Assembly: GCA_036362985.1 (NCBI GenBank)
Contig: JAYGXS010000002.1
Coordinates: forward strand, 89,120,789 to 89,184,788
DNA: 64,000 bases
From: Ligula intestinalis
Lineage: Eukaryota; Platyhelminthes; Cestoda; Diphyllobothriidea; Diphyllobothriidae
Direction: 5' to 3'
The notes below the pieces were generated by a model. It saw only the letters and a list, made by a program, of their open reading frames with translations. It searched no databases and was not told the DNA's origin. Shown piece after piece: positions 42,341 to 54,500 of this stretch. A program made the translations under genes and the position numbers. Position 1 is the stretch's first letter. Every line of letters begins with the position of its first letter.

Positions 42341-42645
42341 TGTTAAGTAGACCCGCTTACACTCTCACGTTTAAGTGCTATCTGACAGATGTAATTTTGC
42401 CATCCAAATGTAGTTTTATGTAATTTGGCCCCGCCATGCTTCCTGGTTCCCTTATATTTCAAAAACCTCTACTTTTAGAACGATCCTTCGTAGTGGACTT
42501 AGGTCTGATTTATACAAATAAACTAGCATTATCGCCTCATGCGGATCAAAGTTCAGCGAAAGCTGCACATATATGTGGCTTTATATCACATAATTTCTCA
42601 CTCCTCGAAATAAAGTTAATTTGAAACATCGTTTCCCAGGTACAA

Positions 42646-42810
42646 ATTTGAAGGCAGCGTAGGTAGCAGAATTGAATGGCACCATAAATTTCGCGAGCTC
42701 TCATCAGCCGCTTCTATTCGCTGCATGAACAGAATAACGAATGATAAATTGCAGAATTGAATTCATACAGAAAAATCAATCCAAAACATCAAGGTCACTT
42801 GAGATAGCCC
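42646..42810 (-). repeat. PLE1 left inverted terminal repeat
   Basis: Its reverse complement aligns over its whole length with 43510-43669. On the minus strand it contains CTGATGAGAGCTCGCGAAA (42687-42706), a hammerhead-like core with a very short stem II. Confidence 0.8.
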
Positions 42811-42945
42811 AGGGGCAATAAATAAAGTAGGAAATTAAAACATTATGTGCAGCAAAACGCTGTAAAAATATTTAAAAGGAAAAAGGTGGGAACGGGGAGG
42901 GTAAACTGGGAGCCGGTGCTACCACGGCAGGGTTAATTTAACAAC

Positions 42946-43400
42946 ATGCCCTTACACACCATCATGAGATGTTTACGAAATACCATTGAAAGGACCTATT
43001 TTGCAGCTGAGCTTGTATTTTGCAACTCGGTGAAGACCCTTCCGATTCCAACTGCGAAGGATGCCTTGCCTTTGTACGCCACTTCTAATGTTGTTTACCA
43101 ATTTACATGCACTTGCGGATGCAAGTACATAGGACGAACACAACGGCAATTGGCAGCCAGAGCAAAAGAGCACTTGCCGAGTTGGTTATTAAGACAGGAG
43201 AATAGAACTCCCCGTTCTTCTATCACTGAAAACCTATTGGATACGGGTCATTCTGTTGACCTTTAAACTTCCTTTCGAGTACTTTTTCGGACACGAACAA
43301 CTCGTATCTTACGCTACCTGGAGGCAGCATGCATAAGGCGGTTTAAACCTGACCTTTGTAAACAACTGGAGCATGTGGTGAACCTAACCTTGCCGTGGTA
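42946..43400 (+). pseudogene. PLE1 GIY-YIG endonuclease end
   Basis: RNTIERTYFAAELVFCNSVK, VVYQFTCTCGCKYIGRTQRQ, LAARAKEHLPSWLLRQ. This is the GIY-YIG nuclease found at the C-terminus of Penelope-like proteins: the Y..TC..C...YIG core and the following R. A TAA after HSVDL (43264-43266) interrupts it, and the frame continues with TSFRVLFRTRTTRILRYLEA to a final NLTLPW. The intact version is at 54936-55409. Confidence 0.85.
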
Positions 43401-43509
43401 GCACCGGCCCCTGTTTACCAACCCCCTTCCCACCTTTTTTGCCTTAGACGTTTTTACAGCGTTTTTGCTGCCCACAATGTTTGAATTTCTACTTTATTGA
43501 TTGCATATT

Positions 43510-43669
43510 GGCTAACTCAAGTGACCTTGATGTTTTGGATCGATTTTTCTGTGTGAATTCAATTATGTAATTTATCATTCGTTATTCTGTTTATGCAGCG
43601 AGTGGAAGCGGCTGATGAGCACTCACGAAATTTATGGCGCCATTCAATTCTGCTGCATACGCTGTCTTC
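43510..43669 (+). repeat. PLE1 right inverted terminal repeat
   Basis: Pairs with 42646-42810. It contains CTGATGAGCACTCACGAAA at 43612-43630. The sequence before it (43400-43510) matches the end of PLE2. Confidence 0.8.
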
Positions 43670-43748
43670 AAATAAAGTTAAAACTGTACCGCATGCTTTT
43701 TCTACCCACCCTAGAATAGTTCTGTCTCCCCTTTGGTCTGGTGAATGC

Positions 43749-44184
43749 ACACTCTAGGCAAGACAGAGATCGTCCACGATTCGTAAGCAGATTGTTGTAA
43801 TAAAGGGTGCCCCAGAATCCACATCAGCTGTTAAGAAGTAAAGGGTTGGGCAGGATTAAATTATCTTAATTAATAGGCCAGTACTGTTCTGAAGGATAGG
43901 GAATTTTGTACCATCAAAAACCTTCCCCACTGGGCAAGAGAGACCCAGGTGGCGAACTGCAAACATACCCAAGACGCCTTCATTTATTTAAGAAAACGAA
44001 GTCTAGACAGTGGCCTACGTAGCATATCCACGAGACAGGATTCTCCAAGGGAAATGCCACCCACCACTTAGAAAACAGTAGAACTTGCGCCGAAATCCTA
44101 CTTACACAGCTGTCACAACTATCTTACTTTAACCCAAGCTCGACTGCACACAGTCGACACTAGCCCTGGCTTCGCCAGTAGCCA
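43749..44184 (+). other. LINE ORF1 scrap and family G leader
   Basis: At about 43780-43850 the plus strand reads RKQ.VVIKGAPESTSAVKK-like codons, with shifts, resembling the KIVVKGAPES segment of the family A ORF1. The rest is noncoding and runs into the family G start codon at 44185. Part of it must be the family G 5' untranslated region, but I cannot place its start. Confidence 0.45.
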
Positions 44185-47100
44185 ATGCCGCCTGAGACGG
44201 GAACCACAGCAGACGCGTCTACGAACCGCGTTCCCACCCGCACTCCCGGTGGCCAAGGTCTGCTACACCCATCTCCCTACGTTGGATCAACTCTCCCCTC
44301 CGCCCAATCCGTGTTTTTGATGACGGAACAGCCCCTCCCGGCCACGCTGCTCCGACTCCTCCTCCTCGCCGCCAGAATCGAGGCCAACCCTGGACCTCTC
44401 TGGTACTGCTCGTTCTGCCGAGTCCGTCTGGGCCGCCGCGACTGGTCTGTACGTTGCGGCTCCTGCAATGGCTGGTGCCGTCTCCGCTGCAGTGGCCTCG
44501 CCACGGCTGCCGATTGGTCGCCCGCCTTCGCGTGTCCCAGCTGTCCCGTGTCCCCACCGATCTCCATGCCTCCAGCCCGTCCAGTCCTGAACCCAAATCC
44601 TCTAATCTCCGACCTTGCCTCACCACCTGGTCTTAAGATCTTACAATTCAACACCAATGGCCTCCTTGGGAAGCTTGACCAGCTCCTGGCCTTCATGTGC
44701 TCGCACAGCATAGCTGTGGCGGCTATCCAAGAGACAATGTGGTCTAACTCCACTAGGGTCCCGTCTTGTGCCGACTACACGATCGTCCATCGCGACCGCG
44801 GCCGCAAAAAATGTGGAGACTTGGCCTTGCTGGTGGACAAATCCATTGCCCATCACCAGCTACCTCTGCTTGGTGCCGATCCCACGGAACTACTAGCGAT
44901 TTTCCTTAACATTGGCCCGGTGCCGCTAACCGTCGTGAACGTGCACATCCCTCCAACGTCCAGTTGTCCTCCAGGTTTCGACGCCTCTATCGCTCCCTAC
45001 TTACCTTCTGGAGACAGTTTGGTGCTAGGTGACTTCAACGCTCACCATGACCTATGGTGCTCTAACTTGGCAGCCGACTCCCGAGGAGAAGCTCTGGCTG
45101 ATGAAATAGAACACGCCCCCTTTGCCGTTCTCAACGAGAACAGCCAAACGCGGCTCCCGACCAACGGCGCCCCCAGCTCGCCCGATGTTTCCCTCGCCAG
45201 TCTCAGTCTGGTAGCCTCCACCATGTGGAAGACGGAAATCAGCCTGGGTAGCGACCACCTCCCCATTGTGCTCGAATTGGCCACCGCCGCCGAGCGTATC
45301 AAGGCCCCCAACCGGCACTTCATTAATTTCAAGAAAGCCAATTGGGCAGCGTTCACGACCGAATGCGAAGCCGAGATCGATGGCCTACCGCCTCCCACTT
45401 GTGTCCACATGGCGGAGCGAGCCCTTCGTCGACTACTTCTGGCAGCAGCAAGTCACCAAATCCCTAACGGCCGCATTCTCTTTCTTTGTCCTAACTATCC
45501 GCCCGAAGCCTCCCGCCTGGAACGAGAGAGATACGAAATACGAGCGCGTGATGCCAGTGACCCGCACGTTGGTGAACTGAATGGCTTAATCACTAAGACT
45601 ATCAACGATGGCAAACGCCAACGCTGGCATGAACTAGTTTTAGATTGTAATTTCAGCGGCAACTCAGCTGCCACTTGGAAGCTTTTACGCAACCTGACCA
45701 AACCCCGGGCTGATACATCAAACCAGTCTATTAGCTTTGGGGACGGCAAGTTCATTTCCAACAACGGTAAGATCACCGCGAAGATGAACAAGCTGTTCTC
45801 GCCCCGCTCGGCGCCCAGTCCCAAAAGCCAGCGCCCCCTTCTTCGCCTCCTCCATAAAGCCCCGCCCCCAGACATTTCCTTTTCGGCTGATGCCATCCTC
45901 ACCGCCGTCAAGAAAATGAGAGCTTCGAAAGCCTTAGGACCAGATGGTCTGGCGCCTATCCATGTGCGCCACATCGGCCCGAAGGTTGCTGCCTACCTTG
46001 CCGCCCTCTTCAACCTTTCACTGGGAACTTCAATCATCCCTGATTGCTGGCGCCAGTCGATCATTATCCCCCTGGTCAAAGCGGGTAAGGACCCCTGCCT
46101 AGCGACCTCTTATCGTCCAATTGCCCCCCTCAGTCCATTGGCGAAGATCCTGGAACGGCTCATCCACCCAATTCTGACGTCTGTTGCTGAACTATCTTGC
46201 CACCAACATGGTTTCCGATCGGGTCGTGGAACTACAACGGCGCTTTTCGAGCTCAGCGACTCTATCCTCGAGGGCTTCAATCAACAGAAGCCCGCTTAGC
46301 GGACCGTGGCAGTCTCAATTGACCTGTCACGAGCCTTTGACTGCGTCCGCCACGATCAGCTTTTGCAGGACTTGGTCTCGTTGAACGTCCCGACTGGCCT
46401 GGTCCGATGGTTGGCGGCTTACATCCGTGGCCGTCACGATCGTGTCCTCTTCCGGGGCGCTCTCTCCAAGCCCCGTAAGCAGTCCTGTAGCGTCTCTCAA
46501 GGCTCTCTGCTCAGCCCGACACTCTTTAACATCTACATGCGAGAGCTCCCACTCCCCCGGGCACCTGTGCAAGTGGTATCCTATGCGGACGATATTACGT
46601 TCTTCTGCCGGCACCATGACATCGATCAGGCTGCACAGCTCCTCACGGAGTTCATGCCTGTTGTCAAAAACTTCCTCACCCAGCGCGGAATGACGATCTC
46701 GGCAGCCAAGTCGTCCGTAACTGTTTTTACGCTTGATCCGAAGGAGTTCAATCGTCACCCGGTCATCACCGTCAATGGGGCGTCCTTACCGCTCGTCCGC
46801 AAGCCCAAACTCCTTGGTGTGCGTTTTGATCCGCTCTTCACGTTCGCAGACCATGCCAGGGAGACCGCAAACAAAGTAAGCCGCTGCACCAAGGTCCTCA
46901 AGGCTCTAGCAGGCACATCCTGGGGCTGTGCAAAAGAGACTCTGTCGACTGCTTTCAAGGCGCTGGCCAAGCCGCACCTCACTTATGTGGCATCAATCTG
47001 GTCTCCTACGATGAGCTTTTCCAGCCTCTGCCGCCTCCAGTCAGCCCAAAACGCTGCCCTCCGCACGATCACGGGTTGCTATAAAATGTCGCCTATAGAT

Positions 47101-47700
47101 CATCTTCATGCGGAGGCTTCTGTTCTACCGGTCGCCCATCACAACACTCTCCTTAGCCAGCAGTTCTGGTGGAGTTGTTCGCAACCCAGCCATCCCAATC
47201 ATCACCGTTGCACCGCTCCCGAGCCCTGCCGCAACGTCCGGCCGTCTATTCGAGCACTCCACAAGGAAGCTGTTGCCTCGTCTCTCGCGGACCTACCTGT
47301 TGATAGCTCTACCACCAAGACAGGCTTCCAGCGTCTCCACCAGAGATTCGTTGTCGAGGAGAAACGAGGTTACCTTCCCCCGGTCCTTTTGGGTGGCTAT
47401 CCACCTCCAATTGCGGCCTCGGAACGACATCTCCCGAGGGTCACTCGCTGTACTCTGGCGCAGCTACGCAGTGGCTACCGTATGCTCCTTCGCCAGTACC
47501 AGCACCGGCTCGACCCATCCATACCCGACTGCTGTCCCGACTGCGGCGTCTCGCCGCATGACTGCCGTCATCTGTTCGCCTGCAGCTCTCGGCCAGGCAC
47601 CCACCTCACTCCCGCGGACCTGTGGCTCAAGCCGGTCGAGGTCGCGGCTTTTCTCCGTCTCCCAACTACTCACAGTTTGGATTCCGGCGGGGATTCCTGA
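44185..47700 (+). pseudogene. Family G LINE polyprotein: 2A-like, zinc finger, EN, RT; one TAG
   Basis: One frame of 1171 codons from ATG 44185, interrupted only by TAG at 46297-46299 (codon 705). Residues 55-71 are LLRLLLLAARIEANPGP, a 2A-like peptide motif. Residues 73-115 hold a Cys/His-rich PHD-like finger (WYCSFC, CGSC, WC, CPSC). Endonuclease: LKILQFNTNGL, IQETMW, LVLGDFNAHHDLW, LGSDHLPIVL. RT: ALGPDGLAPIHV, YRPIAPLSPLAKILERLI, QHGFRSGRGTTTAL, then after the TAG VSIDLSRAFDCVRHD, SVSQGSLLSPTLFNIYM and VSYADDITFF. The C-terminus has CCPDCGVSPHDCRHLFAC, a CCHC knuckle, and LTPADLWLKPVEVAAFL. It resembles the jockey/LOA-type single-ORF elements and is GC-richer than the rest of the window. 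The TAG would cut off the RT active site. Confidence 0.85.
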
Positions 47701-48350
47701 TCCAACTATGGGCTATGACACACACACACCGCCTGAGACAGCAACTAGGAGTTGTGAGCAAACTACATTTCTTCCCCAATGGATTTCTGCCCGTAACCTA
47801 CAACGTCGGATTTGACCGGATGTTTGTAGTGCTCTGAGTATAATCGATAATTAAATGGTTTATGTTTTTTGTTTGTTTTTTATTCACATGGTAACTTTAA
47901 AGCTGAATAGCTGACCTCTGCAAACATTCAGCAAAAGTTCTCCTTTATTTCCAAAGATTGTTTCATTTAATCAAGCAAATAATTTATTAATCTAGGTTTT
48001 CCCCTCTTCCAATTGTACATATAAATTCTCGCTGCGAATGCCTGCATTCTGACGTTTGCTATTAAAGTCAGGCATTAAGAATACGTATTTTATGAGAACA
48101 CCACTATTTAAAAGTTTATTCAAACGAAAAGAAACTCCACACTTTATGCACCCATGAGTTATAGCAGACAAAAACATATCGAACGAGCTTTTAATCAATG
48201 AATGCAACGAAGCTTTAGAAAGTTTATTCAATTCTCATGCCAGTGTAAAACACTGATACTTAATAACAAACTTGTTAACTGAAAAATCTGTTTTACTTGG
48301 TACTATCACTGCGGCGGTTATTTTGTGCGATCGACTTCCTGACTTCCGTG
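47701..48350. other. Family G 3' region and ALIX upstream region
   Basis: The first 150 bp or so are probably the family G 3' untranslated region. The rest is AT-rich with no family recognised. The ALIX promoter and 5' untranslated region must lie in the right-hand part. I see no clear TATA box or splice-leader acceptor. Confidence 0.4.
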
Positions 48351-48550
48351 ATGTCGTTCCTCTCCGTTCCTTCGAAAAAGGGAGCTGAAGTGGATTTGGT
48401 AAAACCAATAGAGCATTATATAAAGGGAAACTATGGTGCTGGTGCTGCCCAAGCATGCGCAAAGGGTCTCTCACATTTGCATAAAGTGCGGACAAATATT
48501 TTAACGAAACTGAATGACAAACACGAGAGCACTGTGGCTTTAATAGGAGA
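48351..48550 (+). CDS. PDCD6IP: ALIX exon 1 (residues 1-67)
   Basis: Start ATG chosen because MSFLSVPSKKGAEVDLVKP aligns with the N-terminus of the family. It ends in phase 2 before gtatgt; E67 is completed by the first base of exon 2. Confidence 0.88.
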
Positions 48551-51500
48551 GTATGTCCATTATTTATTCTAATTGCCATGGTTTTTTCTGCCACCGTTAA
48601 ACCTTTTTAGCGACGTGATTTATGTCTCTAACCTTTCTTTAAATTAAACTGTACTAAGGCATTTTTCTTCGTATTGTAAGTCTTATGAGCCTTGGTCAGT
48701 TAACCAGCAAAGCGCGTATCTCCAAACACATCGAAAATTCGTTATAAAGCCTTTTTTATTTCCGTCTCTGGACATAGTTTGTTGGTTACATTTGTCAATT
48801 GTCACGTATCCGATAACGTTTGGTCGGCAAGCTACCAGCCAATGAAAGTATCCCCAGCTTTTCAACGATCGATTTCCACCGGAGTTGCCTCCTAGTAACT
48901 AGATCTTATTATAAACGTATATACTTCAAACCCACTGCATAAAGTGGTTACAAGAGGCGAATACAGTTAAACGTTCATCTATTTCTTGGGTTCTATGTTA
49001 AAGTTCGAATGAAACTGGACAGAAAAAGATCCTGATACAGCTTTTGGCTACTTGGGTAAACGTTTTAAGGTCGTTTGCATATATCTCGTCTTCGGCAATT
49101 TGGTGTCTGCCACTCTTCATACACTGCTTACTTGTGCCTTGTCCTGCTTTTATTAGACGCATCCCTGTCGTTTTCCATATAGGCATGTTAGCTACCTAAA
49201 TTATTTGTTTTTTGCTGTGTCTGGGTAGGCAACTACCAGCATAGTGAATGGAGTGTTCTTTTTGGTATTCGTATTTATTCCTGTCCGTTCATACGTTTTT
49301 AGTCAGTTCACGCGTGACTCGGAAGTAAAGACGGGCATACGTTTTTTATTTTTTCTAACACCTGTTACTTTTCGTCCGCAGCAGCTTCAACGTCTTTATT
49401 TATCTTGAGTTTTAATCTTTCTGCTAATTTGACTTAGATATTAGAATAAAGTTTCTGGACACCTTATTTACCGAGGTCCACTTGCACCATTTTGTTCTTA
49501 TAGGTGCTTCTGTTAATTTTAGTTGTTTGTTTATAATTCCCTAGATATGTGGACACCCTCACGAGCCTGGAGCAGCGTGTTCCCATGACGAATCAAGACG
49601 TTGCGATACCATTCAAATGGTATGACTGCTTCTGCTCTCAATCAATGTTCTCCCGGGATTCCATGAGTAAGCTAATAATAGCCCTAATGCATTGTTGTCC
49701 TTTTCTAGCAGATGACGTAATAAACCCCAATCCCAAGGCCTTTTAAACTTTCATGTTTTGTCATGAAGTAAAGTATCACATATATTCAGTGTCATTTTCA
49801 TCTGCGTCGGTAACGATTTGATAATTGTTGCCCGATGTACCAGTAAGAGTGATATGTGACACTTTATGTTTAGAACGCAACCCTTATACGATAATACACT
49901 TTTACGTCTAAGAACAGTTTTGATGTTTAACGTCACAAAAACTACCAACCTCTTTTCCATCTCTCATTTAGAGGGCTACACAGCTGGATTCGAGCGTTGC
50001 TGTATGATCTTCAATTTGGCCGCTGTTCACAGTCAGATAGCCGCAAGCCAAAATGTTCACGACGATGACGGTCTACGCACAGCTGCCAAGTCTTTTCAGG
50101 TTAGTTTTTTTTCAGCAAACCCTCGGTCTGCTCTGATTTACCGTCACTCATATTTATGCGGTTTTTGAACTGTTGGTCCCTGCTTCTGGAACAACAGCAT
50201 TTAAGCTCATCATTAGTTGGTCCGGAGGAAAGGACAGTCGACTAATGCATGAAAGAGGGAAGAGAGCGAGATGAAATGTTGGAAAATCCCCCGCCTTGAC
50301 CAAATAAACACACACTTCACTAGGCTAAATCTGACGCACTTGAATCTGTCATGATGCAATATGGAGTCGTGGCTCTGGGGGCTTCCAACTATTAAAATAA
50401 CGTTGTGCTTTTCAGTCACGCAGCCGTGGCCTTCTATTTTGGCCTTTGTGGCACTCTCCAAACTCTCCCGTTACATGTTTTGAAGAACGCCTCGTGTGTA
50501 GTACGCAGGGACGGGATATTTGGATTCGTCTGTCACTGCGTCCGAATTTACTCCGTTCGTCTCAAAATTGTACTGCCACCGGAGTTATGAAGAAGAGCCT
50601 GTAATAAATAATGTAGAAGCTCCCCTCGTTGTAAACTAATTCCTACTCAGGCGACTTCGTAACCCGCAATAGCCGTCGCTTGCGGCGGTAAAACTGTTAG
50701 GAATAGCATTAAATTATTCCATTTTGGCTTTATATTAATTCACCGTCTACGCAGTGATGCTTACCTAATGTTTTAATAGATTTTAAAGCCGATTTTTTTC
50801 GGATAATTTTACCTTGTGTGCCCTGTATCACCTCTGTGATGTTCATTGTCCAAAGTATCCTGCTAGATCTGGTGCAAGTCCTGCCATTGACGCTCTTATT
50901 GATCTGTCTAATTTTTTTGCTCCTCTGTTTTGTTTGTCCATCCCGTTATTCACAGTATATGTTAAAGGTATTTATTTAATGCATCTTCATTTTACAGGCT
51001 GCCGCTGGGATGTTTGAGTACGTGAAGGTTAACCTGCCATCATTCTACAGCGAGTCGCCTACATGGGACATGTGTAGTGAATCGCTCACCGCGTTTTCCG
51101 AAATAATGTTAGCGCAGGCTCAGGAAAGCTTTTTTATCAAAGCTGAACAAGGTAATCCTGCCAATTTGTTCTTTTAATACGCACTGTCTCCAAACTTAAC
51201 ATTATTCCCCGACCGGATTCCCTAGTCCTGTTTGAACTTTAGTTTCTTATGTGCTGAGCCGCAAGGGGTGTTTAATTTTGAACTGTATGATATAATAAAA
51301 GAAAACAGAGTAATTATTAGGGTTCAGTTATCTATCGTCTGCAGTCTCGTGTGCAGGAGTGAGAACTCGAGGATAAACTTCTTAGAAGTCTACACGGGTT
51401 ATTTGAACAGTTTTTTTTGAAAGTCCGATAGGTTCGAACATTTTTCATGATTAAGGCATACTGAAAATGCATATAGAACTCATGCTTAGTGTTTTTGTTT

Positions 51501-54500
51501 GTAAAATTACTTTGCCGTTACCAAAATTGAGCCCTTGTGTGGTATTTATTTCTTCGTGCCAACTGCGATGACTTGCTTGTATGAACTGGTAGCTGCGTTA
51601 ATTCATAATGATTGCGCTCCTGTGGATGCTCCCCCATGCTGTTGTCATCATCATTTAGATGTGCCGGGGCCTTAGAATGCCCTTGCCAAAAAACTGCTTG
51701 CATCAAACCTACTTATGCAAGACAATTAAATTGGAGATTTTTTAACTTTACCTGATTTTACTTTACCTGAAGATAAACGATCCAATTTGACTGGAGATTA
51801 AAAATCTTACGTTCCTCTTTATAATGGATTGTTTTCCGCATAAGTGGATTAATTTCACGATCTGTTGTAATCTTGCGAATGCAAAACCGAACTGGCCATG
51901 TATATGGCCATTTTTGAAATACTTATTATTCTTCTGTCTGTTTCGTTACTAAATAACGCATAAACTATAAAATTCTACATGACTTGCATTCAATAAAGCC
52001 TTCTTTACATTACATTCGCGGTAACATATGCGACACTTTGCTTATGCGCAAGAACAGCTATGCGGTAAACCCAAGTTTCCAACGAAAACTTTTTGTTAAT
52101 GCATTTTGTGCAAAAAAACTTCACAGGATAGCTAAGCATAATTTTTAAAATATAAATCTCAAACGTGTCTGCAAATAAATGTGATTTGTTCAATTTGGCT
52201 TCACTTGAGTCTGAACAATTTTGGACAAAACTTTCCAGTTCTGGAAAGGATATCTTCTATACCTGTTTTACTTATTTTGCAGTACCTCCATCTTATAATC
52301 AACATAAATAAGCAGTTTGGTTCTCTCTTTCGTAATAGCATGGGAAATTCCTTTGACATAAGACTACTCCCAATTTTGCCAAAATTAATTGCCATTCCTC
52401 CTAGTTAACCTAACCAAAATGACGATTTTCCTAACTAAAAGGCTTTCGCAGAATTGAATTCACTCAATGAATCTTAAAAGGGTTACCAAATATATGCTTA
52501 ACTGACGAGTCAACTTTCATCATGAAAGTTGCACGGTCTTTAGCGACTGCTGTATGTTCTTTCCAGTAGCTTTTCCAAACAGCACTTTGAAAAGGATGAT
52601 CAAAAGTCAGCAAAGCCGCTTCTATGGGGTTACTATGCGGGTCTCTTGACTTCTTCTGCCTTCTTGGCCGGAGGTGGCGCATAGACCACAGGAACCACTT
52701 TGTGTATGTACTGCAATCTTAGAAGATTGTAGGATTGGAATTACCTAGAGGTACACGTGTCTGTACGAACAATAACTGACATAAGGACATGTAGACCTTA
52801 GCTTCCGGGTTTCTGCGCATGCAGAAAGGAACAGACAGGCCTCGATTTGGCGCGGAGACACAGTGCGAATTCAACGATTCATCCAAAAGGTTGGATTTGT
52901 GTGTGCTGCTCAAATCGGTATACCGATATGCCAGCCTATCAATAATGGTTGGGCCCGGTCAGACAGCGTGATAGCCTGCTACTTTTGGCACTTATGTGCT
53001 GGTAACCATGACAAGAGGAACCAACTAACTTCCACGCAGGTGGCACCTTCACAGGCCGACGTAATTACTGGTTCTCACATTCAATAACGTCGTACATAGC
53101 AGTTTTTCGTATGTCCTCTAAAATAAACGGTAAACACATTTTTCACCGCCAGACAACGGGTACGTTTGTCCAAGCAAACTTCTGATTGCTCGGGTTTTTA
53201 TAACAAATAATAAAAATACACGACACATGAATAGTTTAAGAAAATACATTAAACTTTATCTAGTCAGCTGTCCGCTCCTTACTAGCGCACCTACATAATA
53301 CATAAATGCGGTCAGTTTGGGCATAAAATACCCTGTAGGCACTGAAGTTCAAACGCTACTCTCTTGGGCCCGTCTGTGCGTCCGGAATGTGGGATTTGAC
53401 TCACATAGCAGCTTTGGCCGGCACTGATCACGTGGAAACCGCCCTGAGACCAAGTTAGGTTATATCGGTTGTGTGATCACCTACAGGAAGAATAATGACC
53501 GCTGGGTTGCCCTCTTAGAACGCAATCTCATCCGACGGCCGTTTGGTTTTATTCCAATCGGTGCGAGGTCGTCTGTCCTCTGGTGGCACAAATAACATTC
53601 TTTAGACGGTCATAGCTGTTCCCATCGTAATAACGAATTGCATGTTTAGCATTGAAACCCAGAAGGGTGCTATCAGTCTATTGCAAGTTTTATGGCATGT
53701 ATAAGTAGACGTTTGCGGAGCAGTCTGAAAGTTGAGAAATAATTACTGCTCTATTTGGAAATTTCATTGACCTTTCGTGACCCACTTGAATTGAAGTAGA
53801 TCATTTGCTGTAGTGTATTTGCATACATTTAATTGCTGTGTTTTTATTGACGTCTGGGAAATGTAAGCTATGTTGGTCTATGTGGTTTTTGAGATCTGCC
53901 CTGTCGTTGATATTCTTGGCTAATCCAGTAACATTGGACACCAAACCGACATTTACTCTTTCGCAACTATAAAGTATTTTCATTTGTTCAGTAACACTTT
54001 TAGCGGCACGGAGACAGTATTTCATAATCCTTTGCTATTGGTCTCATTCGAAAAGACGAAAATAGGGGGCGCTTCCTGCGCCCGAAACATTCCACATTGT
54101 CTAGATTCAGTGTTTCAGCAATAAGTTGGCTGCTTTCGAAATGATTGTCGTTGATGTGTTAAAAGAGTGGCACAAGAAAAATTCCTTAAAGCTCTCTTCA
54201 AGAGTCACGGGAGTAAAATATTCTCCAACATGGAAGGGACCTCTTTTATTGCATTTGAATTTTTGTCGTACAACTAAACTGTGCGCTTGGCACATTTTCT
54301 TGGGCCCACTAATTGTCCTTATATGCGAATAGATCTGCATGCGCCGCTAATGGGACACCATTCAAATCGGTTAATTTTCGACAAAATGCATGGTTTTTTT
54401 ACAGAAAAAAGCTAATTTATTAATTCTTGCATCACTTCCAATGCTAGGGGGCTTAGACGCAAGTGTTCTATTTTGCCACAGTTGCAGGTTCACAGTTCGA

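Larger units (their letters stand above)
42620..43669 (+). mobile_element. Penelope-like element PLE1 with inverted terminal repeats
   Basis: 1050 bp between 12-bp direct repeats AAATAAAGTTAA (42608-42619 and 43670-43681). Imperfect inverted terminal repeats of about 160 bp lie at 42646-42810 and 43510-43669. The interior keeps only the 3' coding part (GIY-YIG endonuclease). The RT is absent. Terminal repeats in direct or inverted orientation are a known PLE trait. Confidence 0.85.
42350..43748 (+). mobile_element. Family D LINE copy 3 fragment, split by a PLE
   Basis: Two pieces, 42350-42619 and 43670-43748, encode the RT region after YADD: FAPSKCSFM-like, LLERSFVVDLGLIYTNKLAL, SAKAAHICGFISHNFSLLEI, then KLYRMLFLPTLE. 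They join in frame order across the PLE, and AAATAAAGTTAA is present at both junctions. The fragment has no ends of its own that I can see. Confidence 0.75.

Noticed and set aside
44219..44753. Long minus-strand frames opposite the family G start
   Set aside because: They are shadows of the GC-rich family G coding strand and show no protein similarity.
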